Positions 34,950-43,168 of a stretch of 64,000 nucleotides of DNA are shown here, in pieces; the first letter of the stretch is position 1; every line of letters begins with the position of its first letter. Made by a program: the position numbers and the translations under genes. The notes beneath the pieces were generated by a model, which saw only the letters and a list, made by a program, of their open reading frames with translations, searched no databases and was not told the origin of the DNA. The stretch lies in assembly GCA_002327905.1 (NCBI GenBank), contig DCUY01000067.1, positions 1,730 to 65,729 on the forward strand, read 5' to 3'. The stretch is from Caldifarciminota bacterium UBA2202. GTDB taxonomy: Bacteria; Hydrothermota; 32-111.

Positions 34950-36599
34950 TTACCTCCGCTCTTTTTCTTTATCTTTTTCTTTTCTTTGGTTTATTATTTT
35001 AACCCAGTCATTGAAACTTGCTTTTGCAATGTAGGTTTGATCTCTCTTTGTCTCAGGCTTATCCTGTTTTTCGTCATGCTTCTCTTCTTCTCTCTCTTTA
35101 ACAGTATTGTCTGAAGTCTTTGAATCTTCTTTTTTTTCTATTAATTTTGAATTTTCTTCTTTCTCTTCAGAAGCATTCTCCTGAACCTCGCTCTTTAAAA
35201 TCTCGTCTTTCTCATCATCCTTCGTCTCTTCCCTCTCTGCCTCCTTTGCCTCTTCTTTTTCTATTTTAGAATCTTTTTGATTAAAATCATAATTGACTGC
35301 AGGAATCTCCTGCTTGGAAGTTTCGTCAAGTTTATCAGCAAAATCGGAAGAAGGAGTTTCTGACATAGCAGTTCTGTCGGCGTATTTCTCCTCTGCGTCT
35401 TTGAATTCCTTTACCGTCATATCCTCTGATGACAGACTCTTATTGAGACGCTCAATGAATTCCGTCCGGCTTTTATTCTTCTTTTGCTCCTCTTCCTTGA
35501 CAGTGTCAATATTGAATTCCTGTTTTGCTATTTCTTCATTTAAGAATCTAATCTTCTCTGCGTATTCCTCGCTCTCCGGATTATGTCTTAATAGCATTTG
35601 ATATATCTCTATTGCCTTCTCGTATTTCTTCTGTTGAATATAAATCAATGCCATCTCTTTTGAATAAAAGAGCACTTTCTGCTTTCCCGGAAGGTCAAAA
35701 GGCACTACGGGTTTACCGCTGTCTGCCTCTTCCTTTTTCTTTGGTTTCGATATGTTGAAGTCCACTGAAGGATTTATGTACTTTGATTCATCAAGCATCT
35801 CTGTCTTTGATTCTTCTTTTGAGTCTTCCTTCATCTTTTCTTTGGCTGTCTCTTTGATTTTCTCGGTGGATTCTTTTTTTTCTGCGGTCTTTTCTTCAGC
35901 AGTATGCTTCTCGGGGACCTTATTCTCTTTTGCTTCATCAGGTTTTGATTCTTTCGGATGTGATTCTTTTTCCTGTTTATTCTCTTTTTCCGCCTCTTTT
36001 ATTTCAGATTCCTTTTTATCAGAATCGTCATCAAATGTAATGAGGCTTGAGGAGTGCTGTATTATAAAATCATCAATATCGCGCCTCTCCTCTTTTGCGC
36101 TTTTAGGTTTATCATTCTCTTCTTCCTCCTTCTTCTTTTTCTTCAATTCCTCGCTTCTCTTTCTCTCCTTCTCCTGCTCATCAAGACGGCTCTTAAGAAT
36201 TTTAACTTCCCTCTTTGCATTATCATTTGAAGGATCAAGAAATAAAACATTATCGTAAAGTTTGTATGACTCTTCGAGATTTCCCTGGGTTTTTTTTATC
36301 TCCGCCAGAGAGAGAACGGCAGGAAGATTCTGAGGGTCCTTTGATATGACCTTTTCAAAAAGCTTTGAGGATTCATTGAAATTTCTTTTCTCTTTATAAG
36401 CCTTTGCCATAATAAGAAGAGCGGATAGATTGTCCGGAGCATACCTTAGCCCTTCCTTTATAACTTCAATGGTCTCATCTATCATTTCAAGTTTCAGATA
36501 GATATTGCCCAGTTTAATAAAAGCTTTGGACTTCGGATTCTTGGCAATCTCTTCCAATAATTCCTTAATCTCTTGTTCGAAACTGTTATATGAAGCCAA
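34950..36599 (-). CDS. Large TPR protein with K/E-rich low-complexity segments
   Basis: A 549-residue soluble protein, first gene of the long minus-strand run. TPR repeats occupy about 1-145, a further TPR pair about 310-365. Between and after them are long, almost unbroken stretches of lysine and glutamate (about 150-290 and 410-530), probably disordered. The last 20 residues return to a mixed sequence (FNDWVKIINQR). No signal peptide. Position at the head of the efp-pilT-mglA operon suggests a scaffold. Function not recognised. Confidence 0.85.
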   Translation of the reverse strand: MASYNSFEQEIKELLEEIAKNPKSKAFIKLGNIYLKLEMIDETIEVIKEGLRYAPDNLSALLIMAKAYKEKRNFNESSKLFEKVISKDPQNLPAVLSLAEIKKTQGNLEESYKLYDNVLFLDPSNDNAKREVKILKSRLDEQEKERKRSEELKKKKKEEEENDKPKSAKEERRDIDDFIIQHSSSLITFDDDSDKKESEIKEAEKENKQEKESHPKESKPDEAKENKVPEKHTAEEKTAEKKESTEKIKETAKEKMKEDSKEESKTEMLDESKYINPSVDFNISKPKKKEEADSGKPVVPFDLPGKQKVLFYSKEMALIYIQQKKYEKAIEIYQMLLRHNPESEEYAEKIRFLNEEIAKQEFNIDTVKEEEQKKNKSRTEFIERLNKSLSSEDMTVKEFKDAEEKYADRTAMSETPSSDFADKLDETSKQEIPAVNYDFNQKDSKIEKEEAKEAEREETKDDEKDEILKSEVQENASEEKEENSKLIEKKEDSKTSDNTVKEREEEKHDEKQDKPETKRDQTYIAKASFNDWVKIINQRKEKDKEKERR

Positions 36600-36635
36600 T
36601 ATGCCTCCTGAGGTGTTTATAAGACATAATACTTT

Positions 36636-36664
36636 ATTATAATTAATTTTTTTTATAGTGTCAA
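36636..36664 (-). promoter_or_regulatory. Sigma-70-type promoter for the long minus-strand operon
   Basis: On the minus strand TTGACA (36664-36659) and TATAAT (36641-36636) are separated by 17 bases, followed by a start about 30 bases before the TPR gene. Both boxes are consensus. This is the only strong promoter I see before the 17-kb run ending at 19229. The rest of the gap to 36745 is very AT-rich and otherwise empty. Confidence 0.75.
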
Positions 36665-36745
36665 TAAGATAAAATAAGGTTATTTGTTGACAATTTTCAT
36701 AAAAAAAACTTTTTTTTGATATTTTATATGCCGAAAAAACGGATT

Positions 36746-37372
36746 TTACAGCATTCCACCGATTATCACTTCAGGCACATGAGCCGAAACAGGCATCTCC
36801 AGCAGGTCTTGAACCACTCCGGCAATTGTTTTGAGAGGAACTGTCTTAAAAGATCCGGGACATACAATCGTACTGCAGATTCCTTTCGCCTTCCATTCCG
36901 AATTTATACTCTGGGTCAAACCCCTTAAAGCGAACTTTGTCATGGAATATATTGATTTATTCGGAGCTCCTGTTATTGAACGGGTCGAACCAATATTGAC
37001 AATGTATCCTGGTCTTCTTATAAGTTCAATCCCCTTTTGAGTCATAATAAAAGTGGCTTTTATATTAATATCAATAATTTTATTTACTTCATCTTCGGAA
37101 TATTCCGTTATCTCTTTGAATTCTCCCACAATTCCTGCATTGTTTATAAGAACATCAAATCCGCCCCATTTCTTCATGATTCTGTCATAAAAGGACTCTA
37201 TGTCTTTGGTCTTTGTGATATCTCCTTTGAATAAAAGAAGCCTTTCTTTCTCATCCGGTTTTAAGGTTCTGCTTATTCCTGCTACAGAGTATGAATCATT
37301 TTCTGAAAAATTCTGCAGAAGAGCAAGACCCAATCCGTATGAAACTCCTGTTATTACTACAACTTTACTCAT
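36746..37372 (-). CDS. Short-chain dehydrogenase/reductase
   Basis: A 208-residue Rossmann-fold NAD(P) oxidoreductase. The cofactor motif is TGVSYGLGLAL, with NNAG at about 78-81, and the active site is S-x(12)-Y-x3-K (IGSTRS ... YSMTK). The length is slightly short at the C-terminus compared with typical 240-250-residue SDRs. It overlaps the nucleotidyltransferase gene by eight bases, so it may act on the same sugar or polyol. Substrate unknown. Confidence 0.88.
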   Translation of the reverse strand: MSKVVVITGVSYGLGLALLQNFSENDSYSVAGISRTLKPDEKERLLLFKGDITKTKDIESFYDRIMKKWGGFDVLINNAGIVGEFKEITEYSEDEVNKIIDINIKATFIMTQKGIELIRRPGYIVNIGSTRSITGAPNKSIYSMTKFALRGLTQSINSEWKAKGICSTIVCPGSFKTVPLKTIAGVVQDLLEMPVSAHVPEVIIGGML

Positions 37373-38078
37373 GCTCCTGCTCCATTCTGTGAATCTTTTT
37401 TGTGAAGAGGAGCTGGCTTATTGAGTCAAGCTCTGTCCATGAATAATTTGCTATGTCTTCATAAAAGAGTTCAAAATCAATATCAAGTATCATGTGCACG
37501 AGAACATCCTCATACCACTGTTTGAAGTACCCCTTGTCTATAAAATCTTCAAGCTCTTTTTTCAGCTTGACAGCGGTATTCTTGTCAAGCTTTGTTATTC
37601 CCGCATATTCTCCGCTGTACTCGTCAAGCTCCTTGCTCATCACTACGACTTTCCCCTCGTCAATCTGAACATTATAGTCACCGTCTTTTTTTATTGAAGA
37701 ATCCATAAATATGTGCGGCTTAGTCGGCTTTTTAACAAGAATTTTTGCAAGCTCCTCGGAGAAGACTATGTCTCCGTTTATGACAACAGTCTCTTTGTTA
37801 AGAAGATTTCTTGCGAACCAGAGGGAGACAATGCTGTTTGTGAATTCATAAAACGGATTGCAAATAAAATTAATATCAGTGAATTTTTCCATGATTGATT
37901 CTTTTTTGAATCCCACCACTATTGTTATCTCCGCAGTTTTATCGTGCTTTCTTATCAGCCGCACGCATCTCTCCACAATAGTCTCCTGATTTCCAATATT
38001 GACAAGACATTTCGGGAAATTGTTTGTGAACGGCTTAAGCCTTGTTCCCATTCCTGCAGCAAGAATTATGTAATTCAT
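37365..38078 (-). CDS. LicC-like NTP transferase (phosphocholine or sugar-phosphate cytidylyltransferase-like)
   Basis: A 237-residue nucleotidyltransferase. The signature AAGMGTRLKPFT and FPKCLVNIG binds NTP; later come CNPFYEFTNSIVSLWFAR, INGDIVF and a terminal NYSWTELDSISQL, a pattern close to LicC-type enzymes activating phosphocholine or related head-groups. The ATG at 38078 follows AAGGAG; an upstream in-frame GTG is rejected. Together with the SDR it could make an activated surface-polymer precursor. The exact substrate cannot be read from the sequence. Confidence 0.8.
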   Translation of the reverse strand: MNYIILAAGMGTRLKPFTNNFPKCLVNIGNQETIVERCVRLIRKHDKTAEITIVVGFKKESIMEKFTDINFICNPFYEFTNSIVSLWFARNLLNKETVVINGDIVFSEELAKILVKKPTKPHIFMDSSIKKDGDYNVQIDEGKVVVMSKELDEYSGEYAGITKLDKNTAVKLKKELEDFIDKGYFKQWYEDVLVHMILDIDFELFYEDIANYSWTELDSISQLLFTKKIHRMEQEHE

Positions 38079-38088
38079 ATTTTTCTCC

Positions 38089-38640
38089 TTACCATAAAAT
38101 GACACCGTATCTGTATAAATATTCCTTTATAGGAAACTCAATTTTTATTCCTACTTTCTTAAATGATTCAATCAGATTGCATCCCGTAGCTTCAAGCGGA
38201 ATGCGCGCCTGATAAGGGTTTCTGCATTTGTCTGTTGCGCATCCGTTTTTGCAGAGCTTACAGCTTCCTCCAATGAATGAGACTCTTGTGGGAAGGTCAT
38301 TGTCATATAAAACCTTCTCAAGATGCAGAAGAGCTTTGTGTATCATGTTTGTAGACTGCCTTCTCACATCTTCAAAATTGTCATCCTCAACTTTCATTTT
38401 GGTGAACACTATAAGAGCATTGCTGTAATCCTCTTTGATGATTTTCTCATAATTCAGATTGGGAATGCGGGGCGGGCAAGTCCACTTTTCATTGTAATGC
38501 GCGCAGTGGAAGCAGAGAAGCTTCACCTTCTCTTCAAAGACGAATATGTCCGTTTTGGCATATACGGCTTCAAGATCAGGATATGATTTTTTAAGCTCGT
38601 CCTTCAAGAGAGAGACTGTTTTATCTTGTTCTTTCTGCAC
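38089..38640 (-). CDS. DUF2284 cysteine-rich metal-binding protein
   Basis: A 183-residue protein with two cysteine clusters: CFHCAHYNEKWTCPP near residue 43 and GGSCKLCKNGCATDKCRNP near 125-143, then ARIPLEATGCNL. This arrangement is the DUF2284 pattern, predicted to bind a metal or iron-sulfur cluster. The start is GTG at 38640 behind GGAGG. It is first in a three-gene unit behind its own promoter. Function of the family is not established. Confidence 0.88.
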   Translation of the reverse strand: MQKEQDKTVSLLKDELKKSYPDLEAVYAKTDIFVFEEKVKLLCFHCAHYNEKWTCPPRIPNLNYEKIIKEDYSNALIVFTKMKVEDDNFEDVRRQSTNMIHKALLHLEKVLYDNDLPTRVSFIGGSCKLCKNGCATDKCRNPYQARIPLEATGCNLIESFKKVGIKIEFPIKEYLYRYGVILW

Positions 38641-38659
38641 ATGACCTCCATTTCATCTG

Positions 38660-38687
38660 ATTTTACACTCCTAATAAATAATGTCAA
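38660..38687 (-). promoter_or_regulatory. Promoter of the DUF2284 unit
   Basis: Minus-strand TTGACA (38687-38682), 16-base spacer, TAAAAT (38665-38660). The predicted start is near 38653, giving a leader of about 13 bases that holds the GGAGG of the DUF2284 gene. The position just downstream of the decayed cassette explains how this unit is expressed independently of polA. Confidence 0.7.
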
Positions 38688-38709
38688 GTAATTAGTTGTT
38701 TTCTCAAAT

Positions 38710-38843
38710 CTATCCTCTTGATAATCTATTCTTCACAAATTCATTTACTTCATCTTTAATTTTATCAACAGAATCGTTCCGCCGAATTTTTCAGCGATAG
38801 TGTCAGAAATAAAACAACAAAAGAGTAATAAACCTTCGTTCAC
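38710..38843 (-). pseudogene. Frameshifted small gene remnant
   Basis: A GTG at 38843 overlaps the stop of the preceding 129-codon gene (GTGA, the coupling style used throughout this chromosome). Its frame reads about 34 codons (ends 38745) and then becomes low-quality. A one-base shift near 38770 instead continues as DSVDKIKDEVNEFVKNRLSRG, stopping at 38710. The second part has the look of a helical C-terminus. I read this as a small gene broken by one indel. A natural 34-residue product cannot be excluded. Confidence 0.4.
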
Positions 38844-39229
38844 TTCACTATTTCCATATAAACTTCATTTCTAACTTTTTCTTTGACATTCTTATCTAAA
38901 ACTGAATCAAGATACATTTCAATAATTTCATCTGTTTTCGACTTGAGAGTTTCTAATTCTTGAAGAATTGATGCTAAGTAATTAAGATCAACTGGTATTT
39001 TTATATCCTTTATTCCAATATCAAGAAATACTCTTAAATATCTTGCTTCTTCTTCCGAAGAACACTCAACTATACTTTTACCGGAAATCAATTTCCATCC
39101 GAATAGATCTTTTTGAACAAATACTTCTCCATTCTTAGCAGGTAATTCAACTATTTTAAGATTACTAACTGGAAGAATTAATATTTTTTCTTTATAAAAT
39201 TCACCTATTTTTTTCATTTTAACTCTCAT
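38840..39229 (-). CDS. Uncharacterised 129-residue protein in a decayed cassette
   Basis: Not recognised with confidence. The sequence has a beta-rich first half (ILILPVSNLKIVELP, GWKLISGKSIVECSSEEEARYL) and a helical second half (LNYLASILQELETLKSKTDEII). A role beside a DNA methylase or restriction enzyme crossed my mind but is not supported. The start may be 39229 or the fifth codon ATG at 39217, which lies just past the stop of the upstream fragment. Flanking truncated and frameshifted pieces suggest it is a survivor of a larger operon and may be non-functional. Confidence 0.5.
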   Translation of the reverse strand: MRVKMKKIGEFYKEKILILPVSNLKIVELPAKNGEVFVQKDLFGWKLISGKSIVECSSEEEARYLRVFLDIGIKDIKIPVDLNYLASILQELETLKSKTDEIIEMYLDSVLDKNVKEKVRNEVYMEIVK

Positions 39230-39368
39230 TTAGTTTACGAATGATTGTGTCCTTAAGGATGCTGATGTCAACTCCATTTTTGTTTTTGTTCTTTTTCTTT
39301 TTGCTACTTAATATCTTAGACAAATTATAATACGAATCAATAAAATATTCAATATACTCTATCTTTGA
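39219..39368 (-). pseudogene. 5'-truncated 3' end of an unknown gene
   Basis: Forty-nine stop-free minus-strand codons run from just after a TGA (39371-39369) to TAA at 39221-39219, reading IEYIEYFIDSYYNLSKIL, a short K/N-rich patch and DISILKDTIIRKLNES. There is no start codon near its left end, which abuts the polA stop. The stop overlaps the start of the next gene, as intact neighbours do. It therefore looks like the tail of a gene whose 5' part was deleted at the polA boundary. Confidence 0.45.
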
Positions 39369-39382
39369 TCAGTTCAGAAGAT

Positions 39383-41857
39383 TTATATCTCCGACCAGTA
39401 TCTGCCTGTCTTTGATTTAACTTTTAAAATGTCCTTAAATCCTTCAATGTCTGTCATTGTCTCTTCAAGCGCACTTCTGTATTTTTCCAAAGAATCCGAT
39501 TTTATTTCAAATACAAGTTCGTCATGAATGGTTAAAAGCATCATTATGTCTTTTTTTCCTTTTATTTTTTCATAGACATTTTTTATGGCTATTTTAATTA
39601 TATCCGCCGCTGTTCCCTGCACAGGCATATTGACAGCGGCCCGCTCCGCCTGCTCCCTCACATTTTTGTTCGGGGAATTTATCTCCGGAATAGAGCGAGC
39701 CCTTTTGAAATATGTCACCGCGCTTCTTCTCTTCCGAGTATCCGCTTTTGTCCTTTCAATCCAATCCTTAACCTGCCTGTACTCCTCAAAATACGAATTG
39801 ATGAATCTTTCCGCATCATGTCTGTTAATCTTCAGCTCCTGCGACAATCCGAACGGGGTCTTTCCGTAAAGAACTGAAAAATTGACTACTTTTGCTATTG
39901 AGCGCATATTTTCATTTATCATGTCTTCTTCCACATCAAATATATGCATGGCAGTCTGATTATGTATGTCTCTCCCCTCTTTAAACGCCTTCAAGAGATT
40001 TTCATCCTGCGACAATACTGCAAGAACTCTGAGTTCTATCTGGGAATAATCAATCGAAAGAAAAACATTCTCTTCATCCCTTACAGTAAATCCTCTTCTG
40101 ATATCAGGAGGAACATTCTGCATATTCGGATTTCTTGAAGAGAATCTTCCTGTTGCGGCATAAGACTGTTCGAAAGTCGTGTGCACTATAGAATCATTCT
40201 TTGTGATGTTCAGTATAGGTTCTATGAACCCGCTAAGAAGCTTCGAAAACTCTCTATAGTAAAGAATTTCAGTAGCTATCGGATGTTCGCCCATAAGAGA
40301 ATCCAAAACTTGAAAATCTGTCGAGTATCCTGTCTTTGTCTTCCTGCCGGATTTTATTTTTAGTTTGTCAAACAGCACTTCTCCCACCTGCTTCGGAGAA
40401 TTGATATTGAACCTGCATCCGGCGAGAGCATAAATATCATTCTCTTTTTCAATAAGACGCTTTGAAATTATATCTTTTTCCTTTTCAAAAAAAATCTTGT
40501 CCGTGTATATTCCGTTCTTCTCCATGTCGCATATCGCCGGTATTATTGGAAGCTCTATTTTGCTGTAAATTTCATAATTTGGATCTTTTAGCATTTCATC
40601 TGCAAACCGCTCTCTGTATAATGAAAATTTTTCTGATAATTCCAGAAAATCATCTGACTGAAAATTCATTCCGGAGTATTCCTTCACTATCCTTTCAAGC
40701 CCTCCGTGACGCATTTGAATCTGTGAAAGAAGCGTGATGTCAAGTATTTCAGCTCTGCCGATAAGTTTGTGAAGAAGAGTCATTCCCTTAAGGTTGTTTG
40801 TTATGATTCTCCTTCCCGCCATCTTGTCAGTCACGCTGTCTGTCAGGGATTTTGCATCTCCGAAATAAAAAACTCCTCCGGAGCTTAAAAATATCATTTC
40901 ATCAAACAGAAAGACAATGAGGTCTCCCTTTTCTTTCAGCACATCTTCTATTGTTTCCGTCTTCTTCATATTCTCTGCTTCGTCCTGTATAACCGCCTCC
41001 TCCTGCATCAATGAGAAAAGTTCATATTTTTTGAAGAGGCTGTTCAAAACCTCCCTGTTCTCACTTTTCCGTTTCAGATCATCAATGTTTAAATTCAGAG
41101 GTGCGCTTCTGTTTATTGTGACAAGCTTTTTAAAGAGAATAATATCATCGCTTTTTTCTAATATTCGCGCCCGCATTTTTTCATTTGAAACTTTTTCCGG
41201 ATTTTTAAGAAGGTCTTCTATTGAATCAACTTCCCTCAAAATCTTTTCAGCAGTTTTTGGACCGATGCCTTCTATTCCCGGAACAGCATCGACTGCATCT
41301 CCTATAAGAGCAAAATAATCCGTTATCTGCTCCTTTTTAATATTCAGCCTCTCCTCGATTGATTTCGTATTCAAAACAGGATAGGAATTATTCTCTTTTT
41401 TCGGATATAGTATGAATGTCTTTTCATCTATCAGCTGTCCCATATCCTTATCCGCAGTTACAATTAAAATTTCCTTGAATGAATCTCTGAAATCGGATGC
41501 AAGAGTGCCTATTACATCATCCGCTTCGTATCCTTCGCATGAAACTACGGGAATGCCCATATTGGATACAATTTCATACAGAGGATTTATCTGAGATATA
41601 AGTTCATCCGGAGTCTCCTGCCTCCCGGACTTATAATCCTTGAATATGTCGTGCCTGAATGTCGGTTTCTTCACATCCACAGCGCACACTATGCTGGCAT
41701 TGCCATGCTCTTTGCTTATTTCATTGAGAAACGACGTCACTCCGAATATTGCAGATGTGTTGAATCCGTCTGAATTTCTGAGAGGATTTCTTATGAATGC
41801 AAAGAAAAATCTGTAAATCAGATTTGTGAGATCCACAAGTATCAGCTTGTCAGGCAC
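39383..41857 (-). CDS. polA: DNA polymerase I without a proofreading active site
   Basis: Repair and Okazaki-fragment polymerase, 824 residues. The 5'-3' exonuclease domain is intact (VDLTNLIYRFFFA, YEADDVIGTLA, TADKDMGQL, GIGPKTAEKIL). The middle domain (about 290-430) has lost the DxE and later aspartate motifs of the 3'-5' exonuclease, as in Taq polymerase. The polymerase domain has SIDYSQIELRVLA (motif A), RSIAKVVNFSVLYGKTPFGL (motif B) and HDELVFE (motif C). It overlaps nadD by eight bases. Confidence 0.97.
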   Translation of the reverse strand: MPDKLILVDLTNLIYRFFFAFIRNPLRNSDGFNTSAIFGVTSFLNEISKEHGNASIVCAVDVKKPTFRHDIFKDYKSGRQETPDELISQINPLYEIVSNMGIPVVSCEGYEADDVIGTLASDFRDSFKEILIVTADKDMGQLIDEKTFILYPKKENNSYPVLNTKSIEERLNIKKEQITDYFALIGDAVDAVPGIEGIGPKTAEKILREVDSIEDLLKNPEKVSNEKMRARILEKSDDIILFKKLVTINRSAPLNLNIDDLKRKSENREVLNSLFKKYELFSLMQEEAVIQDEAENMKKTETIEDVLKEKGDLIVFLFDEMIFLSSGGVFYFGDAKSLTDSVTDKMAGRRIITNNLKGMTLLHKLIGRAEILDITLLSQIQMRHGGLERIVKEYSGMNFQSDDFLELSEKFSLYRERFADEMLKDPNYEIYSKIELPIIPAICDMEKNGIYTDKIFFEKEKDIISKRLIEKENDIYALAGCRFNINSPKQVGEVLFDKLKIKSGRKTKTGYSTDFQVLDSLMGEHPIATEILYYREFSKLLSGFIEPILNITKNDSIVHTTFEQSYAATGRFSSRNPNMQNVPPDIRRGFTVRDEENVFLSIDYSQIELRVLAVLSQDENLLKAFKEGRDIHNQTAMHIFDVEEDMINENMRSIAKVVNFSVLYGKTPFGLSQELKINRHDAERFINSYFEEYRQVKDWIERTKADTRKRRSAVTYFKRARSIPEINSPNKNVREQAERAAVNMPVQGTAADIIKIAIKNVYEKIKGKKDIMMLLTIHDELVFEIKSDSLEKYRSALEETMTDIEGFKDILKVKSKTGRYWSEI

Positions 41858-42425
41858 GATACAATTTCTCCCTCTTGATTACCTCTATAACGGCTTCAGG
41901 AGTAAGATTTGCTAAGGTTTTCCCCTCTTTCACAAGAGTCCTGATGTATGTTGATGAAATTTCAATTACAGGATTATCTGCAAAAATACTGTTCCCAAAA
42001 TATTTCAAATCAATTTTTTTCTCCTCCAATACTCTTCTGACAATAATAAAATCCGCGTAATCCTGCATATCTTCAAATCTGTGCCAGAGATTTATCTGCC
42101 GAGCCTCATCCTCTCCTATAATAAAATAAAGAGTGTCATTCGGATACTGTCTCTTCAATTCTCTCAAAGTATAAATCGTATATGACGGAAGAGGAAGCTT
42201 GCTTTCAATGTCGGATACAATGACATTCTGAATTCCGCGGAATGCAGAGAGAGCCATTTCAAGACGCACTCCGTACGGAGTGGAATATTCGTCCTTCAGC
42301 GGCTGTCTGTAGCATGGAACAACAACAGCTCTGTCAATTATATTTTTGTTCAGGAGATGCATCAGAGGCAGAATGTGTCCTATATGGACAGGGTCGAAAC
42401 CTCCGCCTAAAATGCCTGTCTTCAT
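41850..42425 (-). CDS. nadD: Nicotinate-nucleotide adenylyltransferase
   Basis: Adds AMP to nicotinate mononucleotide in NAD synthesis. The 191-residue protein has GGGFDPVHIGHILPL with the H-x-G-H nucleotidylyltransferase motif, CYRQPLK, FIIGEDEARQINLWHR and the closing ISSTYIR motif. It overlaps polA by eight bases and the bamD-like gene by one. The absence of obg or rsfS next to it is unusual but not remarkable. Confidence 0.95.
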   Translation of the reverse strand: MKTGILGGGFDPVHIGHILPLMHLLNKNIIDRAVVVPCYRQPLKDEYSTPYGVRLEMALSAFRGIQNVIVSDIESKLPLPSYTIYTLRELKRQYPNDTLYFIIGEDEARQINLWHRFEDMQDYADFIIVRRVLEEKKIDLKYFGNSIFADNPVIEISSTYIRTLVKEGKTLANLTPEAVIEVIKREKLYRA

Positions 42426-43168
42426 TATATGTTCTTTTTTATTTTATCCAGTATTTTCTTTGCTTTAGGATAATGTTTGCTTGTCTCGCTTATCTTATTG
42501 ATATTCTTCTCTGCATCATCATATTTTTTAAGCTTCATTTCGGTATTAACCAAAGACATTATCAAAGCATCTCTGTACCCATCGGACAAGTTGTTAAGAT
42601 CGACTGACAGATAATATATCTCCGCTGAAATGTAATCTCTCTTTTTAAAATAGAAATCCCCTGTGTGCATCTTTTTCTCTTCAAGACGCGATATCAAGAT
42701 TCTTGAGAGAGAATCGACTTCCTGCTTATTTTCGCTCTCAGGATATTTCTGAAGAAATTCACGCATTTCATTTATTGCATTTTTCGAAAGAGTCTGGTCA
42801 AACTGATATGACGGCGCGAGTTTATAATAGCACAGCGCAAGCTTGTAAGAAGCATCCTTTTTAAGATTATAATTCTTGTAATTGTCTCGGAAATATTCAA
42901 GCTCTACAATCGCTTCAGTGTATGACTTGGCATTGTAATATGCATCTGCTAAATAGTACTGCGCAGATTCGGTTCTTTTGTTGGCAGGATACGAGAAAAT
43001 ATATTTTTGGAAAAGGTCTATGGATTTTCCCCATTTTTTTGCCTCATACTGCTCAAACGCTCTGTTATAAAGATCCTCTTCACTGACAGAACTCTCCTTC
43101 AATACAGTCTTTTTTGCGCAGGAAAATAAAACCACAGTTAATAAAATAATAATGAGAATTTTTTTCAT
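42425..43168 (-). CDS. BamD-like outer-membrane assembly lipoprotein
   Basis: A 247-residue lipoprotein: lipobox LFSC with C17 acylated, then TPR-like helices (DLYNRAFEQYEAKKWGKSIDLFQKYIF, ESAQYYLADAYYN, ASYKLALCYYKLAPSYQFDQ). The YxLAP-x-D segment and repeat layout match BamD, a subunit of the outer-membrane beta-barrel assembly machine. The finding supports a double-membrane cell. It overlaps the next TPR lipoprotein gene by four bases. Confidence 0.82.
   Translation of the reverse strand: MKKILIIILLTVVLFSCAKKTVLKESSVSEEDLYNRAFEQYEAKKWGKSIDLFQKYIFSYPANKRTESAQYYLADAYYNAKSYTEAIVELEYFRDNYKNYNLKKDASYKLALCYYKLAPSYQFDQTLSKNAINEMREFLQKYPESENKQEVDSLSRILISRLEEKKMHTGDFYFKKRDYISAEIYYLSVDLNNLSDGYRDALIMSLVNTEMKLKKYDDAEKNINKISETSKHYPKAKKILDKIKKNI

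Noticed and set aside
36687..36692. Plus-strand TTGACA as a promoter
   Set aside because: No -10-like hexamer lies 15-18 bases downstream and no plus-strand gene follows.
38840..39229. Restriction-modification assignment for the 129-residue protein
   Set aside because: There are no methylase or nuclease motifs; the resemblance was only a vague impression and is not used as a call.
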